Shown: positions 1 to 7,577 of the stretch, piece by piece
How positions within the stretch are numbered: the first letter of the stretch is position 1
How the letters are laid out: every line of letters begins with the position of its first letter
Source of the DNA: Phycisphaerae bacterium
Lineage (GTDB): Bacteria > Planctomycetota > Phycisphaerae > Sedimentisphaerales > Anaerobacaceae
Reading direction: 5' to 3'
Length of the DNA: 54,494 bases
Assembly (NCBI GenBank): GCA_021736645.1
Contig: JAIPFM010000181.1
Location: forward strand, 1-54,494
Translations under genes and position numbers: made by a program
Notes under the pieces: generated by a model
What the model was told of the DNA's origin: nothing
Database searches by the model: none
The model's input: the letters and a program-made list of their open reading frames with translations, nothing else

Positions 1-134
1 CGTGAACCGTGAACCGTGAACCGTGAACCGTGAACCGTGAACCGTGAACCGTGAACCGTGAACCGTGAACCGTGAACCGTGAACCGTGAACCGTGAACCG
101 TGAACCGTGAACCGTGAACCGTGAACCGTGAACC
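1..134. repeat. Perfect heptamer tandem repeat (unit GTGAACC), about 19 copies
   Basis: The first 134 bases are an uninterrupted tandem array of a 7-bp unit, GTGAACC in this reading (CGTGAAC in phase with base 1). It probably continues beyond the left edge. It ends 17 bp before the ATG I assign to thrC. Because 7 is not a multiple of 3, every frame meets a TGA stop every seven codons, so the array is not coding. The same or related units recur between genes at 28207-28242 and 35970-36042. Heptanucleotide intergenic arrays are known in cyanobacteria as STRR sequences; whether these are related is not known. Confidence 0.97.
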
Positions 135-151
135 TTTTTTCAAAGAGAGCC

Positions 152-1558
152 ATGCAATATATAAGTACAAGAGGCGGTATAGATCCCCTGTCATTCACGG
201 ATGCCGTGATGATGGGCCTGGGCGTGGATGGCGGCTTACTCTTACCGTGCGAGATCCCGGGCATAGACAGCGAGACATTCGCCGCCTGGCAGTCCCTGTC
301 CTACCCGGAACTGGCCTTCCAGGTGATGTCACGTTTTATCGATGACATCCCGGTCCCGGATCTTCAAAATCTCATTCGCCAATCCTATGCCGGGTTCGAC
401 ACAGACCAAGTGACACCGCTGATTCATTTTGGCAATGTTCACATCCTCGAACTGTTTCATGGCCCCACCCTGGCATTCAAGGATGTGGCGCTGCAGTTTC
501 TTGGCAATCTCTTCGAGTACCTGCTGGACAAGAACGACGCAGTCATGAACATCCTCGGTGCCACGTCCGGGGATACCGGCAGCGCCGCCATCTATGGGGT
601 ACGCGGCAAGGCACGCATCAATATCTTCATTCTGCACCCATACAAACGTGTCAGCGAGGTTCAGGAAAAACAAATGACCACGGTCCTGGACGCCAATGTT
701 TTCAATCTGGCCATTCAGGGATCGTTTGACGACGGCCAGGCCATCGTCAAAGAAATCTTTAATGATATCCCCTTTAAGGAGGCATACCACCTTGGCGCCA
801 TCAATTCCATTAACTGGGCCCGTGTGCTGGCCCAGGTCGTCTATTACGTGAAAGCGGCTGCGGAACTATGCAGTCAGGGATATGCCGGCCCCATAGACTA
901 TTCGATCCCCACAGGCAACTTTGGCGACATCTTTGCCGGGTATATTGCCAAAAGGCTGCTGCCGGGCGGGACAATTCGACATCTGGTGCTTGCCACAAAC
1001 TCCAATGACATCCTGTCTCGCTTTGTGAATCAGGGCGATTATTCGCTCAGTGAGGTGGTCCAAACCTCAAGTCCCTCTATGGACATACAGGCGGCCTCGA
1101 ACTTCGAACGCTACCTTTACTACTTGATGAACGGGGATGCACTGCGAACCAAGACCCTGATGGTCGATTTCCTCAAAACCGGACAACTCGATCTGAGGGA
1201 TCAACTCGATCACATCCAGCAGGACTTTTTATCGACCACAGTCTCTGAAGAAGCCACGCTCAAGACAATCCGTTGTTTTAAGCAGGCCCATGATTACACA
1301 CTCGATCCGCACACAGCCGTGGGTGTGCATGCCGCTCTGGAACACAGGACTGAGGGTGTGCCCATGGTCTGCCTGGCCACAGCCCATCCTGCCAAATTTG
1401 AAAAGGCCGTTGCCAAGGCGACCGGCGCACGCCCGATCAGACCAAAGGTACTTGAGGACATTGAGAACAAGGCTGCACGCTGCAACATCATGGCCGCGGA
1501 GACTGAGGCGATCAAGACGTATGTAAAAGCCCATGCCCGTGGGGCAATTGTCTCTTAA
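152..1558 (+). CDS. thrC: Threonine synthase
   Basis: A PLP enzyme converting O-phosphohomoserine to threonine, the last step of threonine biosynthesis in the cytoplasm. The 468-aa product starts MQYISTRGG, typical of the family. It carries the PLP-lysine motif HGPTLAFKD (Lys about 110) and the phosphate-binding GATSGDTGSAA stretch soon after. The frame stays open upstream to a GTG at 128, but that codon lies in the heptamer array. The ATG at 152 is preferred because family proteins begin near MxYISTRG and a purine-rich AAAGAGAG precedes it. The length matches the longer threonine synthases. Its own promoter must lie in or beyond the repeat array, so array copy number could alter promoter spacing (inference). 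It converges with the HAD gene; a small TGCAAG-GAA-CTTGCA hairpin (1600-1614) sits between the two. Confidence 0.95.
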   Translation: MQYISTRGGIDPLSFTDAVMMGLGVDGGLLLPCEIPGIDSETFAAWQSLSYPELAFQVMSRFIDDIPVPDLQNLIRQSYAGFDTDQVTPLIHFGNVHILELFHGPTLAFKDVALQFLGNLFEYLLDKNDAVMNILGATSGDTGSAAIYGVRGKARINIFILHPYKRVSEVQEKQMTTVLDANVFNLAIQGSFDDGQAIVKEIFNDIPFKEAYHLGAINSINWARVLAQVVYYVKAAAELCSQGYAGPIDYSIPTGNFGDIFAGYIAKRLLPGGTIRHLVLATNSNDILSRFVNQGDYSLSEVVQTSSPSMDIQAASNFERYLYYLMNGDALRTKTLMVDFLKTGQLDLRDQLDHIQQDFLSTTVSEEATLKTIRCFKQAHDYTLDPHTAVGVHAALEHRTEGVPMVCLATAHPAKFEKAVAKATGARPIRPKVLEDIENKAARCNIMAAETEAIKTYVKAHARGAIVS

Positions 1559-1614
1559 ATGAATTGCCAGGCCATCGGCGGTCAGCCCTCAGCTCAAACT
1601 GCAAGGAACTTGCA

Positions 1615-2364
1615 TCAGCAGGACGCGTTGTAGGCGGCAATCAACTCCGGCAGCTCGGATAGGGCCTGAACTTCCCACGCCCCGGCAGGGACCCCCTGCC
1701 CGGCATTGGATTTTCCTCGTTTCAGTGCGGCTTTCATGCCCAGGGCCAGTGTGGGCGTGATATCGTTTTTGACCAGATCACCCACATACAGGATATTGGG
1801 CAAGGCCTCGGCCATACGCTCTGCACCCGCCTTGAAGATGCGGGGGTCCGGCTTTCTAAAGGGGAATTGGTACGAATAGAGTCGCATCTGCAAGAATTTG
1901 AGCACACCGAGTTCCTCCAGATGTCTATCCAGGGACGTGGCATGCAAAAAGGTGTTGGAGATCAGCCCCAGCTTGAGCCCCTGATCCTGAAGTCGCTGCA
2001 TGGTCTGGGGCAGATGAGGCTCCATACCGGCTGCATAGCCCAGTTCTTCATACCAGAGCCACACATACTGTTCCCACTGGGCATCGGTCATGGCAATGCC
2101 CTGCTTCTCTCCTTGACCGCGCAATGCCTTTAATGAATCAAAGTCCTGATGCACAAGGCTTGAACTGATATGCTTGAAACGCAAGTAGGCCAGGTTTTTG
2201 ATGACGTACCAGAAAAAGGGCCCTGTGGGCTGGCCAAGCTCCTTGAGATAGGCATAGGACAGTTTTGCGCCCAGATAGAAATGATGGTGCTGCCTGAGTT
2301 GGGTGAAATCCAGGAGCGTGTCACCAAAGTCAAAAATCACCGCTTTTATGGGTTGTCTGTTCAT
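1615..2364 (-). CDS. HAD-superfamily hydrolase
   Basis: A 249-aa haloacid dehalogenase-like hydrolase, probably a small-molecule phosphatase. Motif I near the N-terminus is FDFGDTLLD: the nucleophile Asp is present, but the usual second Asp position (DxD) is Gly, a variant seen in some HAD proteins. Motif II is LISNT, the motif III region contains RKPDPRIF, and motif IV is VGDLVKND. A helical cap of about 100 residues lies between motifs I and II. The frame could extend upstream through the tRNA-Leu sequence, so the ATG at 2364 (MNRQPIKAVIFDF) is chosen; it lies 12 bp after the tRNA 3' end. Possible co-transcription with the tRNA is inferred. The substrate cannot be deduced. Confidence 0.85.
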   Translation of the reverse strand: MNRQPIKAVIFDFGDTLLDFTQLRQHHHFYLGAKLSYAYLKELGQPTGPFFWYVIKNLAYLRFKHISSSLVHQDFDSLKALRGQGEKQGIAMTDAQWEQYVWLWYEELGYAAGMEPHLPQTMQRLQDQGLKLGLISNTFLHATSLDRHLEELGVLKFLQMRLYSYQFPFRKPDPRIFKAGAERMAEALPNILYVGDLVKNDITPTLALGMKAALKRGKSNAGQGVPAGAWEVQALSELPELIAAYNASC

Positions 2365-2376
2365 GGTGTATTTAAT

Positions 2377-2459
2377 TAGCCAAGGTGGGATTCGAACCCA
2401 CACGCCCTATTGGGCAGGGGATTTTAAATCCCCAGCGTCTGCCATTCCGCCACTCGGCC
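2377..2459 (-). tRNA. tRNA-Leu (anticodon UAA)
   Basis: Read on the minus strand, this 83-nt segment folds as a class II tRNA. The acceptor pairs GGCCGAG with CTTGGCT (with G-U pairs), and the D-arm contains GCGGAATGGCAGACGC. The anticodon stem-loop is GGGGA-TTTAAAA-TCCCC with anticodon TAA. A long variable arm TGCCCAATAGGGCG follows, then the T-arm GTGGGTTCGAATCCCAC. CCA is not encoded. The GAATxG D-loop and long variable arm are leucine-type features. Confidence 0.96.
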
Positions 2460-2640
2460 AAATGTTTAGATTTAAATGACTTACAACCGTTTTCAAAGGC
2501 TGTGTTTTTTATCAGAACACCAGATGGACACACGCACAAAAAATCGGTTGTTGATTTTTTGAGGTGCCCTGCATCATGGGTGTTATCTGCATCACGGTTC
2601 ACCTTGGTTAATATATGCGAAAATGCCATGTCTATCAAAG

Positions 2641-2676
2641 AAAAAACCGGGCACGAGTCTACGGTGCCCGGTTTTT
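2641..2676 (-). terminator. Rho-independent terminator, bidirectional
   Basis: A perfect inverted repeat, ACCGGGCAC / GTGCCCGGT with a 9-nt loop, is flanked by an A-run on the left and a T-run on the right, so it can work in both directions. It lies about 40 bp downstream of the minus-strand TPR gene (ends 2717) and upstream of the tRNA-Leu transcript. It probably terminates the TPR gene and insulates the tRNA unit. Confidence 0.88.
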
Positions 2677-2716
2677 AGAACGAATTGGGGGGGTGGTCAT
2701 CACCCAATGGCATGAC

Positions 2717-4162
2717 TCATTTCTTTGGGAAACATTTTGTCATGCCCTTAAACCACTTTGTCAAGGGGACCAGTGTGCCGAGCGTCTGGCGCAGCATGAT
2801 TTCCAGACGCAATACGCGGAGCCCGGGCTGTTCGGACGACACAGCCATGGCATGACGCAGATGCTCCTGTGCCATGTCATAATGCCCCAGGATGGCGCAC
2901 ACCTTGGCATAATCGGTGAGTGTGCGTCCGTGGTCAGGATCACACTCCAATGCATGATTGAAAAAGTCGCAGGCATCTTCCCAATAGCCCTTGAATGCAT
3001 TGACAAGCCCCAGGTAATAATAGGCGTGAGTGTGGTGTTCATCAATGTCAACGGCCTGGAACAGACAATGCATGGCATGATCCAGATCCTGTTCGCAGGT
3101 TATTTCTTCAAGGTTCTGTTCGACAAAATCACCGACCTCACTGCTGTGTTCCTGTCGCCCAGCCATGTTCAGAAACATGGAGCCAATGGACACCAGCAAA
3201 TCGGCATTATCACAGGTATTACGCAATTCAGACAGCAGATACGCCCTGGCCTTCTGGTGTTTTCTTTCGGACAAAGCATATTGTGCAAGACGATAGTATG
3301 GACCGGACAACGTGTCGTCATAACGCAGGGCACTGTCATAAAAATCCACTGCTCGCTCAAAGTCACCCATGTTCAGGGCAACTTCACCCACGTAGAAAAG
3401 TGCACCTGCGTGGCCGGGATTGAATTCCAGAATTCGATGAAATTTCTCCTTGGCCGCTTCAATTTCACCCTTTTCCAGGAGGAACAGGCCGAAGTCGAAG
3501 ATCACATCCAGATCGCCCGGATTGTTTCTCATTTCCTCAAGAAAAAACTCGCGTGCATGTTCGTGGTCACCGTCATACCAATAGGCCTGAGCCACACGAT
3601 AATTGATCTGGGGATGTGTGGGCTCGAGCTCAGCGGTCTTGATCCAGCAGCCGACAGCCTTTCTATACAGGCCTCGTACATAGAGACTGTTGCCAATATT
3701 GTAATAACACAGGGCACAATCAGCATCGATTTGCTGGGCCAGATAGAACATCTCTTCAGCCTTGTCATGCAATCCCATTTCTGTGTAGGCGATAATGCGA
3801 TTGCAGTAGCCCGGTTCAAACGTGGGATCGAGCTGCTCGATATGTTCAAAAAACTCGATGGCCCGGTCATATTGACCTGTGCGTGTATAATCCACGGCCA
3901 GTGAGTTCAGGATTTCCAGATCCTCTGGGTTTAAATCCAAGGCCAGTTCATAGGCTGCAATGGCGTCGTCAAAGCGATGGATTGAATCCAGCGCCAGGGC
4001 CTTGTCAAAATGCCAGGCACTGTTGGCCGGATTGATTTCCAGCGCAGTGTCCAGTTGCTCGAGCGCCTCGGACATCTCGCCATCTTCATAGAGCTCGAAC
4101 GCCCTGTTCGCGTTCTGCTCAGCTTGGTCATAAAACCCGAATTCCATACCCTCTGAGAACAT
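2717..4162 (-). CDS. Tetratricopeptide-repeat protein
   Basis: A 481-aa protein built almost entirely of TPR units (about 34 residues each, with A..Y...G-like spacing such as ALEINPANSAWHFDKALAL and FNPGHAGALFYVGEVALNMG). No signal peptide or membrane segment is visible, so it is probably cytoplasmic and mediates protein-protein contacts. Its partner is unknown. The protein is strongly acidic and contains scattered Cys (for example DADCALCYY). The ATG at 4162 has an AGGGG ribosome-binding site 6 nt upstream; a second Met five codons later is possible. A strong terminator follows at 2641-2676, and it appears monocistronic. The long open frame on the opposite strand is a shadow. Confidence 0.85.
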   Translation of the reverse strand: MFSEGMEFGFYDQAEQNANRAFELYEDGEMSEALEQLDTALEINPANSAWHFDKALALDSIHRFDDAIAAYELALDLNPEDLEILNSLAVDYTRTGQYDRAIEFFEHIEQLDPTFEPGYCNRIIAYTEMGLHDKAEEMFYLAQQIDADCALCYYNIGNSLYVRGLYRKAVGCWIKTAELEPTHPQINYRVAQAYWYDGDHEHAREFFLEEMRNNPGDLDVIFDFGLFLLEKGEIEAAKEKFHRILEFNPGHAGALFYVGEVALNMGDFERAVDFYDSALRYDDTLSGPYYRLAQYALSERKHQKARAYLLSELRNTCDNADLLVSIGSMFLNMAGRQEHSSEVGDFVEQNLEEITCEQDLDHAMHCLFQAVDIDEHHTHAYYYLGLVNAFKGYWEDACDFFNHALECDPDHGRTLTDYAKVCAILGHYDMAQEHLRHAMAVSSEQPGLRVLRLEIMLRQTLGTLVPLTKWFKGMTKCFPKK

Positions 4163-4384
4163 AAAAACCCCTATACAAAACGAATATCACGGTATCTTTT
4201 TTCAGTCTTTGGCGATATCGACTACATGCTGACACCGCGTTAGGAGTTTTCTGCCTGTGTCCCGGAGAATCGCCCCCTCCGAAACGCCCCTAAATATAAC
4301 ACTACAAAGTCATTTTAGAAATAGACTTACATGAACATACCGAACGTGACATTTCAGAACTCTGTGTTCGTGAAAGTGTTTTTC

Positions 4385-4413
4385 TGGAAAGCTGTGCAAG
4401 ATAGTCTTATAAT
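4385..4413 (+). promoter_or_regulatory. Sigma-70-like promoter for ribH-nusB-parA
   Basis: A perfect -10 TATAAT (4408-4413) with a weak -35 TGGAAA 17 bp upstream, 84 bp before the ribH ATG. The 334-bp stretch between the divergent TPR and ribH genes (4163-4496) otherwise shows no gene, and I see no FMN riboswitch signature in it. Confidence 0.55.
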
Positions 4414-4496
4414 GAGCCGTCCATATTGGGCAAATTTAAGTGCTATTTGTAAAGCCAACAGGGACGCAGCAGTCCAAGGTTTTGGAGACACATGAC

Positions 4497-4961
4497 ATGA
4501 TCAAAGAGATTAAGGGGCAGATCAGTGCCGGCAAGGGTAAGTACGCCATTGTGGTGAGCCGCTTCAACGAATTCATCACATCCAAACTACTGGGCGGCGC
4601 TATTGACGCACTCCTTCGGCACGGAGCCACGGAAGACCAGGTCTGCGCTGTGTGGGTACCTGGCGCCTGCGAAATTGCCCAGGTTGCAAAAAAACTCGCT
4701 CAAAGTGGTGACTATGTCGCCGTGATCTGTCTCGGCGCCGTGATTCGCGGGCAGACCACACATTACGAGGCGGTTTGCCAGCAGGTGGTCAGAGGGATCG
4801 GCCAGATCAATTATGACGGCGAGGTGCCCACCATTTTCGGCGTGCTGACCTGTGAAACCCTGGAGCAGGCTGCGGAACGGGCGGGTCTCAAGATGGGAAA
4901 CACGGGATCAGGGGCTGCTGTGACTGCCATGGAAATGGTCAACGTCCTGGGCCAGTTGTAA
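4497..4961 (+). CDS. ribH: 6,7-dimethyl-8-ribityllumazine synthase
   Basis: The penultimate enzyme of riboflavin synthesis, condensing 5-amino-6-ribitylaminouracil with 3,4-dihydroxy-2-butanone 4-phosphate. The 154-aa length is typical. Motifs in order are SRFNEFITSKLLGGA (substrate binding), GAVIRGQTTHYE (with the conserved catalytic-region His) and FGVLTCETLEQA. The C-terminal MGNTGSGAAVTAMEM stretch corresponds to the usual GNKGxEAA, with Gly where Glu is common. The ATG at 4497 follows GGAG with 9-nt spacing; longer upstream readings lack a ribosome-binding site. No other rib genes are in the window. It is followed by nusB, an association common in bacteria (ribH-nusB), and by parA. Confidence 0.95.
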   Translation: MIKEIKGQISAGKGKYAIVVSRFNEFITSKLLGGAIDALLRHGATEDQVCAVWVPGACEIAQVAKKLAQSGDYVAVICLGAVIRGQTTHYEAVCQQVVRGIGQINYDGEVPTIFGVLTCETLEQAAERAGLKMGNTGSGAAVTAMEMVNVLGQL

Positions 4962-5026
4962 GGCCGCACCACTCACACACGTGATTTTACCCCTTTTGCA
5001 GGACTTTACCACAGGCAATCACACAT

Positions 5027-5446
5027 ATGACGCAAGACAAAACAGACAGACGCACCGCTGCCAGAGTCCTTGCCATGCAATCGCTGTATCAGTTGGATGT
5101 GCAGGGTGATGACCTTCTGGAACAATTGCCCCTGGGATTCCTCAGGGAATCCGGACAGGACGATTATGTTCGCAAGATGGCCTTTCAGTGGATTAAGGGC
5201 ACCTGGGAAAACCTGTCTCACTGCGACGAGTTGATTTCAGGGGCGATCATTCGATGGCAGATGTCACGTTTGTCGCCTGTGGACAAGAGCATTCTGCGAC
5301 TGTCCGTGTATCACCTCAGTTTCTGCCCCGACATTCCCCCGAAGGTGGTCATCAACGAAGCCATTGAACTGGGCAAAAAATTCAGCTCCGAAAAATCATC
5401 AGGCTTCATCAATGGAGTCCTGGATGCCGTTTTGAAAAAACTATAG
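5027..5446 (+). CDS. nusB: Transcription antitermination factor NusB
   Basis: A 139-aa all-helical protein that, with NusE/S10, binds boxA RNA and supports antitermination of rRNA operons. It has the family opening RRTAARVLAMQSLYQLD and the C-terminal signature VVINEAIELGKKFSSEKSSGFINGVLD (given in part: NEAIELGKKFSS and FINGVLDAVL). Length is normal for the family. It lies 65 bp after ribH and 11 bp before the ParA gene on the same strand, so probably all three are co-transcribed from the promoter at 4385-4413. Confidence 0.95.
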   Translation: MTQDKTDRRTAARVLAMQSLYQLDVQGDDLLEQLPLGFLRESGQDDYVRKMAFQWIKGTWENLSHCDELISGAIIRWQMSRLSPVDKSILRLSVYHLSFCPDIPPKVVINEAIELGKKFSSEKSSGFINGVLDAVLKKL

Positions 5447-5457
5447 GGTAGCAAAGC

Positions 5458-6564
5458 ATGAGAACCATTGCCGTATTGAATCAAAAGGGTGGCGTGGGCA
5501 AGACCACCACGGTCGCCAATACATCCGCCGCGCTGGCCGCATCGGGCGCTCGTGTCCTGGTCCTGGACCTGGACCCTCAATCCCATCTCACGATCCATCT
5601 GGGCCTTGAGCCGCAGAATCTGGAGCAAAGCTCTTATCGTGTCCTCATCCAATCCAGCCGCATTGATCAGGACATCCTGTTGGTGCGTCCGAATCTTTGG
5701 GTCCTGCCTGCCAATATTGATCTGGTGGGAGCCGAAAGCGAACTGGTCAGTGTGGTCGGGCGGGAGATTATTTTACGCGAAGCCCTGGAGACCATTGAAG
5801 ATCAATTTGATTACTGTCTGATTGACTGCGCCCCGTCTCTGGGTCTGCTCACACTCAATGCCCTGGCCGCAGCCCAGGAAGTGCTCATCCCCTTACAGCC
5901 CCATTTCCTGGCCTTGCAGGGATTCGGAAAACTCCTCCAGACCGTGGAATTGGTGAACAAACGCATCAACCCCCATTTGAGGGTCACCGGCGTTCTCCTG
6001 TGCATGTTTGACACGCGTGCCTCCCTGCCCAATGAAGTCAAGAGTGACATCGAAGACTTTCTGAAGAACGCTCGCGGCGGCGGCAGTGCCTGGGCAAACG
6101 CTCAAATCCTGCCCACCTATATCCGTCGCAACATCAAACTGGCCGAAGCGCCGAGCTATGGCAAAACCATTTTTGAGTATGAAGTCAACTGCAATGGCGC
6201 AAAAGACTACTATCAAGTGGCTCAATTCATTGCCAATATGGGAAAAGAGGACGTGCCCGCGGACTCGGACTCACAGGACATGTCCCCCTCTGTGTCTGCC
6301 AGCGAAGAAAGCACCCTAGAACAAACCCCTGAAGCGGTGACGCTCCCTGAGGCACCTTCAGAGGGCTCAAACATCGAGACGACCTCGAGCGCGCACACGA
6401 CTCCGGCACCCTTTAAGATTCTGGAATTTGAAGAACTGCACAAGGCCCACAAGACAGTGGAACCGACAGCGCATGACAGGCCCAGCACACCTGAAGGATC
6501 TTCCGGTCAGACCATGCCTGAGTCCCTGCAGATGCCGCCCCACTCACCCTATTCAGCCTGGTGA
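5458..6564 (+). CDS. ParA/Soj-family ATPase with low-complexity C-terminal tail
   Basis: A 368-aa deviant-Walker P-loop ATPase of the ParA/MinD class. The N-terminal motif is KGGVGKTT at residues 10-17, Walker A' is LDLDPQSH and Walker B is CLIDCAPSLG. These ATPases move chromosomes, plasmids or protein cargo using dimer/DNA cycles. The ATPase core ends near residue 260. The remaining 100 residues are Ser/Thr/Glu/Pro-rich and look disordered, which is unusual for Soj proteins. No parB or parS-like gene is adjacent; the gene sits 11 bp behind nusB. This suggests an orphan ParA for cargo positioning or a distant ParB, which is inference. Its last 16 nt overlap the 3' end of the convergent histidine kinase gene. 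Confidence 0.88.
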   Translation: MRTIAVLNQKGGVGKTTTVANTSAALAASGARVLVLDLDPQSHLTIHLGLEPQNLEQSSYRVLIQSSRIDQDILLVRPNLWVLPANIDLVGAESELVSVVGREIILREALETIEDQFDYCLIDCAPSLGLLTLNALAAAQEVLIPLQPHFLALQGFGKLLQTVELVNKRINPHLRVTGVLLCMFDTRASLPNEVKSDIEDFLKNARGGGSAWANAQILPTYIRRNIKLAEAPSYGKTIFEYEVNCNGAKDYYQVAQFIANMGKEDVPADSDSQDMSPSVSASEESTLEQTPEAVTLPEAPSEGSNIETTSSAHTTPAPFKILEFEELHKAHKTVEPTAHDRPSTPEGSSGQTMPESLQMPPHSPYSAW

Positions 6565-7310
6565 GACTCTTGCTGAATGTGTTTGGGGTAGGTAAAGTGG
6601 AAGGTACTGCCCAGGCCCACTTCGGATTCGACCCAGACCTGGCCACCATATCTTTCGACGGTTTTCTTCACCAGAGTCAGCCCCACCCCGGTACTCTCAA
6701 ATTCGTCACGTGACAACAGGGTTTGAAAAATTTTGAAAATCTTGTCGTAGTACTCGCTGCCAATCCCGGGACCATTGTCCTTGACACTGAATTGCCAGAA
6801 CTCATCCGCATCCTGACAGGTCACTTGAATCCGCCCGTCGGGTTTGTCCATGAATTTGACTGCATTACTGAGAAGATTCTGAAAAATCTGTTGAACGCGT
6901 GTGGCTTCACCGATCAGTGTGGGCAAATTCTCCTGGATCGTCACCTGGATCGTATCAGGACACCCGACAAAATCGACATAGTCCGGCAACAGACGATTCA
7001 TATCCAAACACACAAGATCTTCTTTGTGACGCCCAAGACGTGAATACTGCAGCACCCCGTCAATGAGTGATTGCATTCGATCGACCCGACCGATCAGCAA
7101 ATTCATCTGCGTTTGCCCCTCATCACCGAGTTGCTCACCATAATCTGTGGCGATCCAATGGGCGATGGTCTTGATACCTCGCAGCGGCGCTTTCAAATCG
7201 TGGGACACAATATAGGCAAAATCTGTCAGCTCCTGCGTCATCTGATCCAGCTTTTCAATCAGACCGTCCCGGTCAAGCTCTTTCAATGTCTCGGTCACCA
7301 TCTCAGTCAA
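6549..7310 (-). CDS. Small sensor histidine kinase without a sensor domain
   Basis: A 253-aa cytoplasmic histidine kinase. A short N-terminal helix, probably coiled coil, leads into the H-box YIVSHDLKAPLRGI. The ATPase domain has an N-box FQNLLSNAVKF, a G1 box DNGPGIG, an F-box region FKIFQTL and a G2 box STGVGLTLVKK. The H-box subtype resembles phytochrome-like kinases, but no PAS, GAF or membrane segment is present, so input must come from a partner. The start is ambiguous: a TTG at 7310 or an ATG at 7301. The TTG overlaps the stop of a short upstream frame (see findings), whereas AGAGG is 12 nt from the ATG. No response regulator gene is adjacent. The gene converges on and overlaps parA by 16 nt. 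Confidence 0.88.
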   Translation of the reverse strand: MTEMVTETLKELDRDGLIEKLDQMTQELTDFAYIVSHDLKAPLRGIKTIAHWIATDYGEQLGDEGQTQMNLLIGRVDRMQSLIDGVLQYSRLGRHKEDLVCLDMNRLLPDYVDFVGCPDTIQVTIQENLPTLIGEATRVQQIFQNLLSNAVKFMDKPDGRIQVTCQDADEFWQFSVKDNGPGIGSEYYDKIFKIFQTLLSRDEFESTGVGLTLVKKTVERYGGQVWVESEVGLGSTFHFTYPKHIQQESHQAE

Positions 7311-7577
7311 ATGCCTCTGTAAAGATCATTCATCCGTTCACCTTACTCTAAGAAATTCTCTCACTATGAGTTCGGTTAAATAAAGGCAGGGAATCAGGCA
7401 CTGTTGATGGAAAAGCAGCCATAAAAACATGGCGTCCCCACTCTAATGTGAGATTTCAGAGACCTGAAGCCCTTGAGCAGCGTTAAGGCAAGGCGTATTA
7501 TCACACGCTGCAAAATTGCCCCCCGGATTCACACGGTGGCTTGCGAGCCATTGTTTTCGGACTCAATCAGTCGATGT

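Noticed and set aside
1-134. Possible CRISPR array
   Set aside because: The unit is a bare 7-bp tandem repeat with no spacers, and no cas gene is nearby.
128-151. GTG start for threonine synthase at 128
   Set aside because: The codon lies in the heptamer array, and the ATG at 152 gives the family-typical MQYISTRGG start.
2615-3904. 429-codon open frame on the plus strand
   Set aside because: It is antisense to the TPR gene and starts inside the terminator region; its product shows no recognisable domain.
4163-4496. FMN riboswitch upstream of ribH
   Set aside because: The conserved RFN core elements are not present; only a sigma-70-like promoter is visible.
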